Origin: Byssothecium circinans
Taxonomy: Eukaryota > Ascomycota > Dothideomycetes > Pleosporales > Massarinaceae
NCBI GenBank assembly: GCA_010015675.1
Contig: ML977021.1
Location: forward strand, 257,319 to 321,318
Length of the DNA: 64,000 bases
Direction: 5' to 3'
Below are positions 20,228 through 32,290 of this stretch, in pieces. A program made the position numbers and the translations under genes. How positions within the stretch are numbered: the first letter of the stretch is position 1; every line of letters starts with the position of its first letter. A model generated the notes under the pieces. That model saw nothing but the letters and a program-made list of their open reading frames with translations, did no database searches and was not told the origin of the DNA.

Positions 20228-21436
20228 TCATTCACTCTTAGACCCACGTCCACGTTGCTGCTCTTGGAGCTTCTTTCTCTGCCACTGCCACTCGACCAGA
20301 ACCGGAAGAAAATGCCACAAGTCAAACTCGGGCCATAAACACTTGAGGAAGACGATGGACGTGTTCTGGTGACATTGCCACAGCATAAAATCGCTCAATC
20401 TTTCAACACCAGACGTCCGGATGAGCAAGTCCAAGGGCGGGGTGCCTGCTGTCAACATGTGGTCATTTAGCGTCTCCACCGAGATAGACTCCGGATCAAG
20501 ATAGGATGGGCCGGTTTGGAAGGCTTCAGCTTTCTCCGAGGAATTGATGGCCGTAGAAGTCCTGGACGAGTCGCTATCCTCCGTGTGCGCTGCATCCTCC
20601 TTGGACACCGTATCCTCAACAGGTGGCTCTGGCGACCTCGATTGCGATTCATGTGTCTCAGGCGGTCCGTCACTGTTCTCTCCTAGCATCTGCTTGCGGA
20701 TGTGCTGGGTAATATGTGACTCGGAGAAAGCGCGTTTCGAGGGTGTCGGTGGGGCATCAATGGGAGTGCTGAATTGCCGTATCGTGGACTTGACAGCCGT
20801 GGTGATCTCGTCACGCGAGGTGTACGGAAAGCATACGTTGAGAACCGCCCTGGTCCCTAGTCAGCACGATTTGCCACCTTGAAAGTACCTGGAAGGTATA
20901 CTTCTTATTATGTGCTGTCATGGCTACAGCCTTGTCGATGGCCTCTCTCACATCAGGCTTCACGAGGCCGCGCTGGCCCAGGATCCGGATTGAGGCGCCG
21001 TAGCGGTCCAGCAGGGCCCCGTGCTCCGACAGTTGTACCAGCTTGACCTTTGCCATCTCCATCAAGGCGTCCACCTCGTGCTTTGAGCGCTTGAAGTTCT
21101 CGATGCTGAATGCGTAGATGGTGACGACCTTGACGCCCGCCTTGTAACAGACTTCAAGAATCTGGAATCAAGATTTAGTACAAGGTGCAGTTAGGGCAGC
21201 TGGGCTGGCATTACCCGCGCCAGGGCTTCAAAACCCATATTATGCCCTTCCACGGTCTCAATGTGCTGTTCGCGCGCAAAGCGTCTGTTTCCATCCATCA
21301 CGAAGGCGACATGCTGTGGTATTGGGCCTTGTCTGAGGGCGCCAATGAGCAGTTCTCGCAGCTGACGGACTGTCCATGCGACGGGTGGAGAGACAGCTAT
21401 CCACTTGGATATGCCGTGTTTGTAGAGGGCGGGCAT
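20228..21436 (-). CDS. RER2: Dehydrodolichyl diphosphate synthase (cis-prenyltransferase), Rer2-type
   Basis: Three exons, 21436..21215, 21161..20902 and 20849..20228, give 367 aa; introns are GTAATG..CCAG and GTATAC..CCAG and both phases close. The enzyme adds isopentenyl units in cis to farnesyl diphosphate on the ER membrane, making the dolichol precursor for N-glycans, GPI anchors and O-mannosylation. Conserved regions appear in order: HVAFVMDGNRRFAREQ (substrate pocket Asp), GHNMGFEALARILEVC, VTIYAFSIENFKRSKHEVDA, AVLNVCFPYTSRDE, LDLLIRTSGVERLSDFMLWQ and FLKCLWPEFDLWHFLPVL. An acidic Ser/Thr/Pro-rich insertion of about 65 residues lies between EITTAVKST and ETLNDHMLT. The enzyme normally works with a Nus1-like partner, which is not in this window. 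Confidence 0.93.
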
Positions 21437-21757
21437 GGTGGGGGAGGCGATTGTTGAGAACTGTTCGGAAAAGCGGAGCGCTCAAAACGCAGGGACGAAA
21501 TGAACAATCACGGAAGTGGGCGGCATGCTGTACTGGTTAAGAATACTGCTCAATGGCAAACTCAACGTAACATGTGAGGCGAAGTGATGCAGGACGCGAC
21601 CGCAACAAGGTGGTCCCCTTGTCGGCGAAACGTCGGAGCATTGCCGAATAGCTCTAACTTTCACCACCTTGCAGTCTCCACTATCCCCGGCATCTATCCT
21701 GCTGATACACTTGTATTTGTCTTTGTACACTTTTCCTTTCATCCCAGGTCTCTCAGC
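21437..21757. promoter_or_regulatory. Shared upstream region of RER2 and the 504-aa gene
   Basis: About 320 bases between divergent start codons (RER2 minus, 504-aa gene plus) must hold both promoters. No clear TATA box stands out. Confidence 0.5.
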
Positions 21758-23447
21758 ATGGCAGACACCCCGCAGCCGTCGGCCCTGCAGCTAGCGGAGC
21801 GGCTTTCAGCAGGCTTTGCCGCCCTGAGCAGGGAGTATCAGACGCTGTTCGAGCAGCAACGACAGCTAGAGTGCAAGGTGAGCGCATGTTCTGTTTCCTT
21901 TAGTACCAACCCCCTTTCATGATGAAACACTTTAGCTCTAGACCTGCAGCCGTCTTCCGGCCGTGACAGACACCATACCACTTTACTGAACAAACCTCGC
22001 ATGCTCTTCACTATTACGCACATCATCTACCTCCAAATCTGACTGGCAATAGTACCTCGATCTACTCAAACGCTTCACACCAGACACGCTCTCTCAAGAC
22101 CACCTCGTCTTCCTCCAAGATCTCGAACGGGTGGCGGAACCGGCCCGTTCTTCAACGCACTGGTTCGAGCGTCTCGCACAGAACGACAACGTCGAGCAGC
22201 AACGTCGAGCCGAGCTCATCAAGCAAGCTGAATCGGCTTCAGCGAACCTCAGCTCTCCATCTGCCGATACCGGCGTCAAGATATGGAGCGGGCCGTCAGC
22301 GGACAAGGAAAAGACAGCACCCCGACTACAGCCCAGCTCCGATGCATCGCATTTCGAGAAGGATTTCACAACTCCTGGGACACCGAGCAGGCTGGGATGT
22401 CCGTTCGCAGCCAGTAGTGCTAGGCCGAGTCCGCTCGCTACCCCGCGAAGCTCTTCATCGCGCATGAGTTTCAAAGGTCGACGATCGAAGCGCCCCTCGT
22501 TCAACGATCCGATTAGGGCTGAGATATGTGGTATCGATGCCACCTCCGCCTCAGCATCTGCCTCCATCGAAGGGTCTGGCGCGGTCTGTCCGATCAGGTT
22601 CCTCGATCAGCACGCGCCAGAAGACGTTGCGAAATACTTTGAGAAGCACAAGCATGAGTTGCCTCGGAGCCACGAGGTCTGTATTGGCAGATTTCAGAGC
22701 AATACCGAGAGCATTCAACAGCTGGATCGAAAGTATGGCAATCTAGTCAGCATGATACAAGGATTAGGTGAGAAGCACCAAGCGTGGCTTCCGGAAGAGC
22801 CAGAGGAGGTGGATGATGTTCCCGAAGATGCATCCAAGACCGACGTTAAGGTGGAAAAATGGGCGACAGCTGTGACATCAAGTCTCCATGACAGTACCCC
22901 GCCTGAACAGGAAACGCCCAAGACGGCTGCCGATGAAGCGAGAACCACTCATTTTGACAGGCCCTTGAAAGAAATAAGAGTGGGCGAGTCACCGAGCCGA
23001 CCGTGGGGTATCCAAATCCCAGCCAAATATACCAATGCGGATAGTTCCTCTTCGGTCGGTTCCGCGCCTACAGCTTCTCCTCCCCTCCCACTCGATATGA
23101 GCCGCCCCATTGGCGAGACACAAAAGAGCGGGAAATGTCCGTTTGGCGACCTCGTGAAGAACGGTGGTTCGAAAGTGAAAGAGCAAGATGCCGCTGTAGG
23201 AGTTGGGGCGGAGGCTAACACAGAACCGGCAGTATCGACACTTGAGCAGCCAGTACAGCCAGGGCCAGAGACGGAACGACAGGCAACAGAGCCGGCAGCG
23301 CAGAAGCACGAGCAAAAATCTTGGGAGCCTGAGGCCCCTAGAATCGTCCCGCAAATGATCTTCAACGGCCCAGTGTTCCTCGGCTACCCGCCGGACCAAC
23401 TGGCAATTCTACTACAGAACAGTAATATCGGCGGAATGGGGCGCTGA
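21758..23447 (+). CDS. Conserved fungal protein of unknown function with CPF/CPI motifs, 504 aa
   Basis: Two exons, 21758..21877 and 22053..23447, with a 175-base intron (GTGAGC..ATAG) in phase 0 (ECK|YLD). The N-terminus is helical (QLAERLSAGFAALSREYQTL, then LKRFTPDTLSQDHLVFLQDL). A cysteine motif recurs three times in different contexts: RLGCPFAAS, GAVCPIRFLDQHAPED and SGKCPFGDLVKNG. The middle holds a conserved-looking segment (EVCIGRFQSNTESIQQLDRK, then YGNLVSMIQGLGEKHQAWLP). The rest is Ser/Pro/Glu-rich. I do not recognise the family; the spaced CPF motifs could bind metal or a partner, which is inference. Confidence 0.8.
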
Positions 23448-23766
23448 AGTACGGTCTGCAATTCGTAGTTTGCTGATTCTGGTCTTCGCATTATCCGACA
23501 GCATTGAGTGAGGGTGGATTTGATACCAGGTAATTGTATTGTAATTCAAGGTAGGGAGAAACCATCTTATGCGTGTCGTCTTCTTTCCCTGCTTCTTTGT
23601 GCCAATTCACTCATCTAGCCCTGATATTGGCGTTCCGCATTTGTTTTGCGCTTGTTACGCCACGCTTGCTCTCGTTTTGACCTCTCCGCTTTGTGCCAAC
23701 AGTCGAGGATGCACCAAGATGAGTGGGTGGATACTTTTCTTTGCTTGCTTCACTACATACAATTCC

Positions 23767-24510
23767 TCATTTCTTCTTGATGTCTGCCATCCACGTCCGT
23801 ACACTCTTTGCACTGTCAAAGGCGGCTCGGAACACTGTTAATTCTTAGCAGTTGAACGTTTGCAGTAGTTGGCTAGGCACGTACACTGCCTCTCGTTCTC
23901 GTCTAGCCCCTTCATGAAGTCGGCTCCTTCTCCAAGCGCACCTCGAGGATTGTGTGCCTGGTCGGCTATCACAGCCGCGCGAGCCTTGAAAGTCTAGGCA
24001 CGGTCAGCTATCGATTTACGCGAGTCCGACGCTGGTACGCACATCGCTCAAGACGTCGATCAGCTCTTCTTCTTCGAAAAGCTCCAGGATTCGGGCGCCC
24101 AGGTTGTAGAAGTGCTGCGCCTGGGCTCGCAGGTCAACAGTCTTGGGATCTGCTTTCAGGGCATTGAGGACGCGTGGTGCTAAGGCTGAAGGGTGGTCAA
24201 GGGTGACCAAGGAGGAGGTATTTAGACTTAGTGCAAGCATCTCGCCAAGCCACAACGGCAGCTCTACCTTTGAACCCTGCTTCATCTGCACAAGCGGTCA
24301 TTATCGATTCAATCTATTCCGTGCTGGATTGGACGGCTTACATCACCACTCATATTGCCTTCCAAGAAGCCCAAACCGGGTACAGTAAGCTCAAAGGTGC
24401 ATGGAACTTTCTACAAGTTTTGTAAGCATGCCGCCAGCGAACAGACAATTTCGAGCAGTCACCTGTGCATCGGTGAGGATAGCGTCCACGTCGTAGTATG
24501 AGGAAGCCAT
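23767..24510 (-). CDS. PSF3: GINS complex subunit Psf3, DNA replication
   Basis: Five exons: 24510..24463, 24410..24342, 24285..24043, 23993..23885 and 23834..23767. All four intron phases close; donors are GTGACT, GTAAGC, GTGCGT and GTACGT. The product is 178 aa, the usual size. The N-terminus YYDVDAILTDAQKVPCTFEL, then TVPGLGFLEGNMSGD, is the Psf3 B-domain signature. MKQGSKVELPLWLGEMLA, LDHPSALAPRVLNALKADPK and HFYNLGARILELFEEEEL follow, and the C-terminal exon reads LFRAAFDSAKSVRTWMADIK. GINS (Sld5-Psf1-Psf2-Psf3) joins Mcm2-7 and Cdc45 to form the CMG helicase in the nucleus. The gene is unusually intron-dense for its length and divergent from BLM10. Confidence 0.94.
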
Positions 24511-25343
24511 GACTGGGCGAATATCGCGTATCCTGGTGTTGTGGTGCGATGTTCGGAAGAGCAGCTACAGAGAAGAAGCAATGAGCGTGCCGCGTGCTGT
24601 GCTACCACCGGAAGCGCGCATGCAGCGTGCTCGAATTGTGAAAGAAAAAGCGTATCAACGGGGCTGCCGGCCAACAATAGTGAGACGCGTTGATGTGTCG
24701 AGGACGTGGTGCTGGTGCCTCGACGGGGTTGCGCGTCTACGATTGCCTGATGCGAGTATGGTATATAATAACGGAAGTTCGATCTTATCAGCTGGCTCCG
24801 TATACTATACTACACTGCGTCTTTGAAGTGGCTAGGTTCCGGGTGAAGTCTCGACAGCCTCATCGTCCCTCGTCACCAAAACTGCAGCCCTGGCAGTGGC
24901 CCATGCTCCCAGCGCCGTCAAGTGTTCCAGCGCGCCGCAAGGCTAACCTCCGCCCTCCAACAACCGCCCTGAGCAAAGAAGGCCGGCGATCGCCCTGCAG
25001 CACAGCACGGCACAGTACAGCCCAGTACGTTCAAAGACGGCCGGGATACCTCCGTTCCTCGTGCGGACCTGCACACTGCACACTGCACACTGCGCACTGC
25101 ATCCCACCTGCACCCTCGCGCCTCAGCTTTGCAGCTATACACGGGCCATGCTACCTATGCTGTACTGCTGCTAACCTACCTATTCCGCCTGCAGAAGCAC
25201 TCTCTGCTGCCACGCACGACCGCCCATTGACACGCGCACGTTGATGACCGTCCCGCCCGACCATCATTTCCTCCTCTCCGCAACGTAGGCTTGGTAGCAG
25301 TAGCCTGTAGCTACCTTAGATCCCATCATTTGCCACCGGCACC
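24511..25343. promoter_or_regulatory. Shared upstream region of PSF3 and BLM10
   Basis: About 830 bases between divergent start codons. It includes a short imperfect tandem repeat, CACACTG-type units at 25071-25100. The 184-aa ORF 24690..25244 is Pro/Ala/Ser-rich, includes this low-complexity sequence, and I do not call it a gene. Confidence 0.55.
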
Positions 25344-28300
25344 ATGGCTGTCAGCGAACGGATATCACAGCTCATGGGTGCTCTCGACTCTGCATCCGGC
25401 CTCGACTCATCGCGTGCGACTTCACCAGGCGGCGACTGGCGCCAGACAAATGGCAGTGCCAACGGCGCAGACGACCAGAACCGCAGCCGGCCTCGCACAT
25501 TTCCCTACTTCAAGTACCTGCCTTATGAGACGGAGGGCCACGCAGAGTGCGAGGACAACCTGAACACATGTTTGAAGCACCTGTACATTGCCGTCTCAGC
25601 GGGCGACTTTGCACCGGGAGCGGTACATTGGACGCGCGAGATCCGGGGATGGCTGACGCTCAAGTTCGACCTGCCTCGCGCCACGCGGGTCAAGCTGGTG
25701 AACCTCTACTATGAGCTTGCCCTGGCTCCAGGCCTGGACTATCTCGTGGCGGAGCGCTTCGCGAGCATGTTCATGGTCCTGACCAAGTGAGTGCTTTTGA
25801 TGTGCTCGAAGCCTGCGCCGCCCAGCTAACAGCGCGACAGGCGAAAACACTACCTCCGTCCGGGTAAAGACTTGACGCTGGACTGGCGGCCTCTCTTCCG
25901 GGAACTGAAGCTCTTCGTACTCCCATCCGAGTCGGGAGGGTCTTCGCCGCCTAATATCAAGCGTAACATCCGCACCCTGACCAAGCTCTGTACCTTCGCA
26001 CAGTTATACTTCGACCCACAAGAGATACCTGCGCTGCTAGAGGAGATTCTGCCCTTCTTCAGCACATCATACACAGAGGGCGCCTTCGTCGTCATTGGCC
26101 TGCTGAACCTGCTGCTACCCACGAGCCCAGCGCCAGAAGACAGGCCGGATCTACAGCCACAGGAGTATCTTCCTTTACTCTTCCATCTTTGGGCTCTGGT
26201 CAATCGCTCCAAGCTTGTGGATGCACACTTCGTTGACATGCTGTCGAGATTAGCGAGGGACTCGTTGACTGCGCCGCACATTCCGTTTTCTGAATACGGC
26301 ATGTTCACCGGCGAACAGTGTTCCCTTATCTTTACGTCCATTCTTCGGTTGCTTGAGATACCCGTCGGCCAAGCGACTTCGCCGTACAGCACTACAGTCG
26401 ACCTAGGTGCGGGTCTGGCTATTATGCTCGATCGAGATCAGCGGAAGCACCCCTCAGTGCATCACATCTCACGCACCATCATCATGTCATTTTCTCCAGC
26501 ATGCATGGAGAAGTCAGACTCGGTTCTAAGCAAGCTAGAAGCTCTCATTCAGGCGATTGAAACTTTCTTCCATCCTTCCAACTCCGGAAGTTGGACCAGG
26601 ACACTAGCGCAGTTGGTCTACTACCTCGCCGACTTTTTCGTTCTGCGATGGAACCGAGAACATAGCGGCGAAATGGATGTGCCAGAAGATCGTAAGCTCA
26701 ACGACGCGATCAAGCGGCGCTTCGTCTTATGTCTCCGCGAGGTGACTTTTATGGGCATTTTCTCCAAGAGCGACAAGGCTGTAGCTTATTCGCTCAGCAC
26801 GCTTCAGAGTCTGGCCTACCTAGAACCAACCCTGATCCTACCCGGGGCTCTCCAGAGGGTCTACCCCGCGATGCAGGGGCTGGTTGAGGTTCACCGGACC
26901 ATCTCCTCAATCAAGGCGTTGCAAGTGCTGTCCAAGATCATGGCAAGGACAAAAGGTTACAGGTGCCACGTTACAACGCTACTGGGGCTTGCACTACCCG
27001 GTATTGATCCCAACGATTTGGACAAGACTGTGCAAACCTTGAGTTACATTCAAGGTGTGAGTTACACTGTTCCCTTTCACGATCTTACCCAGGAGAAAAA
27101 GGACTCTAACGGGGCTTCGTCTCAATCCGGAACGGCAACACCAATGGAGAATGTGGACACCGACACGGGGCTTGCTGTGCGATGGATCACAGAGCAGGTG
27201 GAACGTTTAGAGAACGCCAAAGGCTTGGTCGAGATCAACTACGACCAGGAGCTGAGCGACCACGAGGAAGAAATGATTCTGCGATCATCGACGACGGGTC
27301 TTGCCGAGTTCCTGCACTCCTTCCTCGGCCGCGTCTTCACGCTTTTGGAAAACTTGCCAGACGCCTCGCGAGTGCGAAGTGGAACGCCGGAAGAGTTCGT
27401 GGCTAACCATCTACCGGCCGCATTCACACCACTACTCTCTGCGCTTTCGCCTGAGCTTTTTGACATCGCGCTCGACAAGGTTGCACACTTCATCTCGAAT
27501 CACGTCATTCATCAGGCACGAGATGCAATATCCTTCATTTGCAACAGTCTGGTCAAAGTCAATCCCGAAAAGTCGCTGAAGCGTCTGTTGCCTCATCTCT
27601 TTGCAGGGATCCGGACCGAGATCGAAGATGTTGGGGCTGGTTCTAGCCGAACAACGGGCGCCGATGTCTTGCCGAGAGATAGAGGTCTTGTATGGTATCT
27701 ATGCATCCTTAGTATGTGTGTCGTACATGTTGGCGATGCTGTCATGGAGTGGAAGGATGAGCTCTTCGACATTGCTGAGTACATGCAGCGGAAGTGTAGA
27801 GGTACACCTACCGTTCATGTCTCCAACTTCATTCATCATCTCCTTCTGAACCTCACTTGCACATATACCTACGACTACTCCATTTACGAGGATGATGAGC
27901 TTGAGAAGGGGCTCACAACAAATTCATGGGGCAGGCAAATAGACGTCAACAATCTAAGCGTCAAGTGGCATATGCCCAGTCAAGAGGAGATCAATTTTGC
28001 CGTCAAGCTCTTTCAATCCCATGCAAACAACTCCATCAACTCGCTTATCGCTCTCACGTCATCCAATCCGCCGATCAAGCGTGAAGGCACTGGAAAAGAT
28101 TGGTCAGACGAAGTATCGAGGAACCTCGTACTCATCAGGCTGATAGTATCAGGTATATCAGTACTATTCGATGTACGCTATGGTCAGAGTACGGATTCGA
28201 GCTCTGCGGGGTCGGATGACGGCTCAGATCCGGATGCTATGGACACGGAAGGCATTGAAGACGATGCCGGTCTTGGAGAGGCCGAAGACGAGGAAGTGAA

Positions 28301-31300
28301 GCCCACTTTTCTTTACGAGACCGGATACCCTCTCAAGAAAGACGACCAGAACTACAAGCTTGTACATGACCTACGACAAAAGGTTGGCGAGACACTACAT
28401 CAGGTCCATTGCTTCTTGATACAGAAGCAGGAAGATGATGTTCCCTGCTTCAACTCATTGTACAATGCCTACCGATCGTGGTTCATCGATGTCGGTATTG
28501 AGCGCTCTGCCCATGTTCTCGAGCGGATTACCCGACTGCTCGCGTCCGACGAAGGGCCATTCAAGTTCAGTGGGTTGAGGAAAGAGTACCCACGGCCTCT
28601 GCTCGTGAGACGCGCATATGTCTACCATCTCCAGCGATTACGGCACAATGCTGCACCGCGACCAAAGACAGAGCTTGACAAACGGCTCCTTCTCGACCTG
28701 GCTGAATCAAGCATCTCCTTGTACACCGAGATCCGACGGACATCTCAGACTGCGAACGAGTCTGCTATCAAGTGTGTGCTAGGCGCACGACCTCTTGTCA
28801 TCCCGCCCCTATTGGACGCGCTTGTCAAGGCAGTCGCTCAGAGCGACTATCCACGCATCAAGGGCGCCATGTTCGCGCTCCTGTTCGGCAGTCTAGCCAA
28901 AACAATCAGTCGCGACTGGCGATTCACGCCCACATTAATCAAAGCCTTTATTGAAGTGACGGGCGCCGACAAGCCATCTGTCCAGAAGCTCGCGACAAAT
29001 GCTACCTTTCAAATAATGGACATGGGTAAGGCCATGGAACGCATGGTCATTCTCGACAAGGGCGTGGTAGAAGCCCTGTCATTTGCGATCTCAGCCGACG
29101 AGCAAGGTACGTAGCGTGCTCCTACGTCTTTTTGTATGGAATGTACTGACTGTGTGTCCTTGTGCAGACACTGTACAAAGCAAGGTTACGAAGCGCCGCG
29201 ACTTCATCCAGAAAAAGCGTGCTCGCATTGAAGGCAAAAAGGCGGATTTAGCCAAGGAATTGATCGATTTCAGCAGAACAGCCCACTGGAAAAAGGTCAG
29301 CCGCACAGCTGCCATCATTGTCAACCTCGGCATGCGTTACGATACTATCGCATCTGATGAGATGATCGAGCTTGTCACCAAAGGCTCCATCGACCAACAT
29401 CCCAGCCTGCGTGGGCTCTATGCCGGAGCGCTTGTCGGACTCTTTTCCGTGGTTCAGACTCGTGCCATTACCGGCCATAGCTATGAGAAGTACCTTCTCG
29501 GCGAAGAGGAGCTACCAGATAAGATATCTGTTCCTACGAAAGCTGACAACCCGAACTACACCGAAGAGCATCTTGCAATGTACGCAAAACCGGAGGCGAA
29601 GTACTATGTCGACCATGACTACCCAGGCTGGCTGGTTTGGCCTAAGCAATTCACAGCATACCTACCGAATCCACCTCCCATGTCACACGACAAGGTGGAG
29701 AGCGACGTACGCAAGAAGATTGGCTCATTCCTAGACCGGTCGTGGTTTTCGAATTATTTTGCCTTCATGAAGCAGGAACCACGTGACGCGGGCTCGGACC
29801 GTTTCCGTATGTCTAGTGCCATGCTATTGACGCATGGCTTCGAGCTTGTATTCAGCGGTTTGGCAAAAGCTACTTTCGAGGACATCAAAGATCTCACCCA
29901 AGCAGTCTATGGTGACGGAAGTGACAAACATCAGCACCGCGCGACAGCTGAAATCATGGGTGCTCTGCTTTCTTGTGCTCCCGATCTGAATGCTGATCAG
30001 CGTCAGGAAGTCTGGGAGTATGTATTCCCGATCATTCGTGGCATTTTCCAAGATGGCCTGAACCCCGACAACTCAGGCTACTGGACCACATTCCTGCACG
30101 TTGTACTTCAGACTCGAGACCCCAGGCGAAGCTGGCCACTGGTCGACTGGCTTTCCAGCTTCCGTCTCGATATGGACTCCAATGCAGCCTTCAAGGAGAG
30201 CTCCAAGATCTACTTGCTCCAGCAGTGTATAGCCGACGCTGGCTGGCATTTCCGCTTAGAAAAGCCTATTCTTGAAGACTTCTTGGGTCATCTTGATCAT
30301 CCGTACAAAGGCGTGCGTGAAGCCATGGGCCAAACAATCGCTTGCATCCACCGCACGCGCCACCATGAGTCTTACAAGGACGTCCCGTCCCTGATTAAAG
30401 CGCAGAAAGAAGCATCGTCGATCGGTCTTCGCCCATATGAGCCATCGGAAGCTTTCGCGAAGATGATTACAGATGTCTTCGACCGGCTAGAGGTCTGGCG
30501 GGGCGAGCGTCCGGCAGGGCAACAGACGCCTTCATCCTACACATCGGGCGGCAAGACGGTACTCCTCTGGCTAGACTCTACGCTTTGCTCCTACGAGTGC
30601 ACACAGCTCGTGAAGTTCTTCCCTGATGTGTTCACAGAACAACTGCTTCACATGATGGACATCAAGGAAGACCCCGAGCTACAATCTCTCGCCTACCACG
30701 TCTTCCGGCACCTGCCTAATATCCCGCATCGGCAAGGCGAAGATGCTGAGTTTATCGCTGCACTTATCCGAATCGGCCGAACAGCATCTAGCTGGCACCA
30801 ACGTCTGCGCATTCTCATCAATATCCAGGTCATCTACTTCCGTCGCCTATTCTTGATGAGCGAGAAACAACAACTCGCCATCTATGACTGCGTCTCCGGC
30901 ATGCTTCAAGATACCCAACTCGAAGTCCGCATGGGAGCCGCGACTACCCTCTCCGGCATGCTTCGCTGCTCTTCTGTTGACCTGCGTGATCGTAAGGTAA
31001 CCCAGCTTAAGAAGCAGTTCACCGATGTCCTCGACAAGAATCCTCTCCCCAAACGTCGGATTCCGGGAACGCCGACACCTGAACAACACAAGCTGGTCTT
31101 GGTACGGCATGCCGCCGTGTTAGGTCTGGGTGCGCTGATCCAGGCTTTCCCTTACACTAGCCCGCCACCTGCTTGGTATACTGATTTGTTGGCCGCACTG
31201 GCGAGGAAGGCAGCCTCTGATCCAGGCATGGTGGGCAAAAGTGTGAAGAGCATCTTGGCGGACTTCAAGAAGACAAGGCAGGATACCTGGCATGTTGATG

Positions 31301-31420
31301 TCAAGGTAAGTCATCGAATTCACCATTGCTTTTTAATGGGGAACTAACGTGCTACAGGCATTTGAACAGGACCAATTAGAGGATCTCGAGGGTGTGCTGT
31401 GGAAGAGCTACTTCGCATAG
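25344..31420 (+). CDS. BLM10: Proteasome activator Blm10/PA200
   Basis: Four exons, 25344..25786, 25841..29106, 29168..31305 and 31358..31420, with closing phases, give 1969 aa, close to the family norm. Blm10/PA200 is a HEAT-repeat dome that caps the 20S core, opens its gate, and supports degradation of unfolded proteins and acetylated histones. Family sequence includes FPYFKYLPYETEGHAECEDN near the N-terminus and the central Blm10 mid region around FVLCLREVTFMGIFSKSDKA. Solenoid repeats fill the rest, ending in the C-terminal region of about 90 residues (KLVLVRHAAVLGLGALIQAF, then EDLEGVLWKSYFA). An acidic insertion lies near residues 970-1005 (SSSAGSDDGSDPDAMDTEGI). The last three residues are YFA rather than the YYA of the yeast/human HbYX-type tail. 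The last 21-codon exon is needed for this tail. Confidence 0.96.
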
Positions 31421-32290
31421 AGGGAAGGATGGAACCCACGACCTACGCCTACGGAATAGCACAGCAATGACCGACACGAACAAAAGGGAGTGCAGGAAGG
31501 GAAGGAAAAGGACTGTGACGATGTATTATAGTCTCACGCATGGTGTGTTCATTCCATGATCACACATCAAAGTCATTAATTTGCATGTATGGGTGGCGCT
31601 CGTCCAAGACGGAATCGGACGGTATGGGAAGACTAAGAACTGTGTGTATTGGTCAAGGTGGCGATTTGATAGAAATGCAAAGAATGAGAATGACATGAAC
31701 ATGGCATAGCATAGCATGAAAGTTGGGTCTGGCTGTGAAGTGATGAGGGTGAAGTATGTTCAACATGCATTGGTTTTTGGAATAACTGGCCCTCAAGTTG
31801 AGGCTCTGTTTCGACATGGGTTGAGAAAGGAGTCCTCTCATGTAACTGGAGCAGAAAAGGTAGGATGGAAGTAAAGACGCTCTCGCTGTAGACACTACAA
31901 AATCTATCCAAGGGGGACACGGCGCCTAGGGCTTTACTTGGACAATGAGCCCCTACCGCCTTGAGAGTGCCGTTGGGTAGCTGTGTATATTATATCCCAC
32001 CTTTTCCTGCTATGCAAGAGGGAGGGAGTAGATGCATGGAAACTATTGATCGCGGTCGCAGCCCTTCACTACCATTTTCACGTGAGTAGTAATGATATAG
32101 TGATGTCTAATCTTAAAGATAATAGAGACCCCTGGACTGGATTTTCACGCTCGCACATATAATATCATTGTGGAGTGCTCATAGTATAGTGTAAAGTATA
32201 CTATCGTTGCAAAGCCCATGGATAATACCCTAACATACCACATCTCACATCTAAAAAACCATCTAGACACTATTCCCCCATCCTCCCTGC
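31421..32290. other. Intergenic with a family C repeat
   Basis: About 870 bases between convergent 3' ends. It contains a short inverted-repeat element (31880-32020). No gene is seen; minus-strand ORFs at 31526..31920 lack domains and overlap the repeat. Confidence 0.6.
31880..32020. mobile_element. Family C inverted-repeat element (MITE-like), short copy
   Basis: It starts CTCTCGCTGTAG and ends TTTTCCTGCTATGCAAGAG, whose reverse complement (CTCTTGCATAGCAGGAAAA) matches the ends of the other copies. The interior, AGGGGGACACGGCGCCTAGG and later TTGGGTAGCTG, matches 51604-51759 in the same orientation and 44450-44695 and 52529-52775 inverted. Confidence 0.65.

Noticed and set aside
20849..20920. 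Alternative RER2 splicing with donor CAG|GTACTT
   Set aside because: It shifts the frame before the conserved LNVCFPYTSR motif; the GTATAC donor closes the phase.
24690..25244. 184-aa ORF between PSF3 and BLM10
   Set aside because: Mostly Pro/Ser/Ala/His low complexity, derived partly from the CACACTG tandem repeat; in a divergent promoter.
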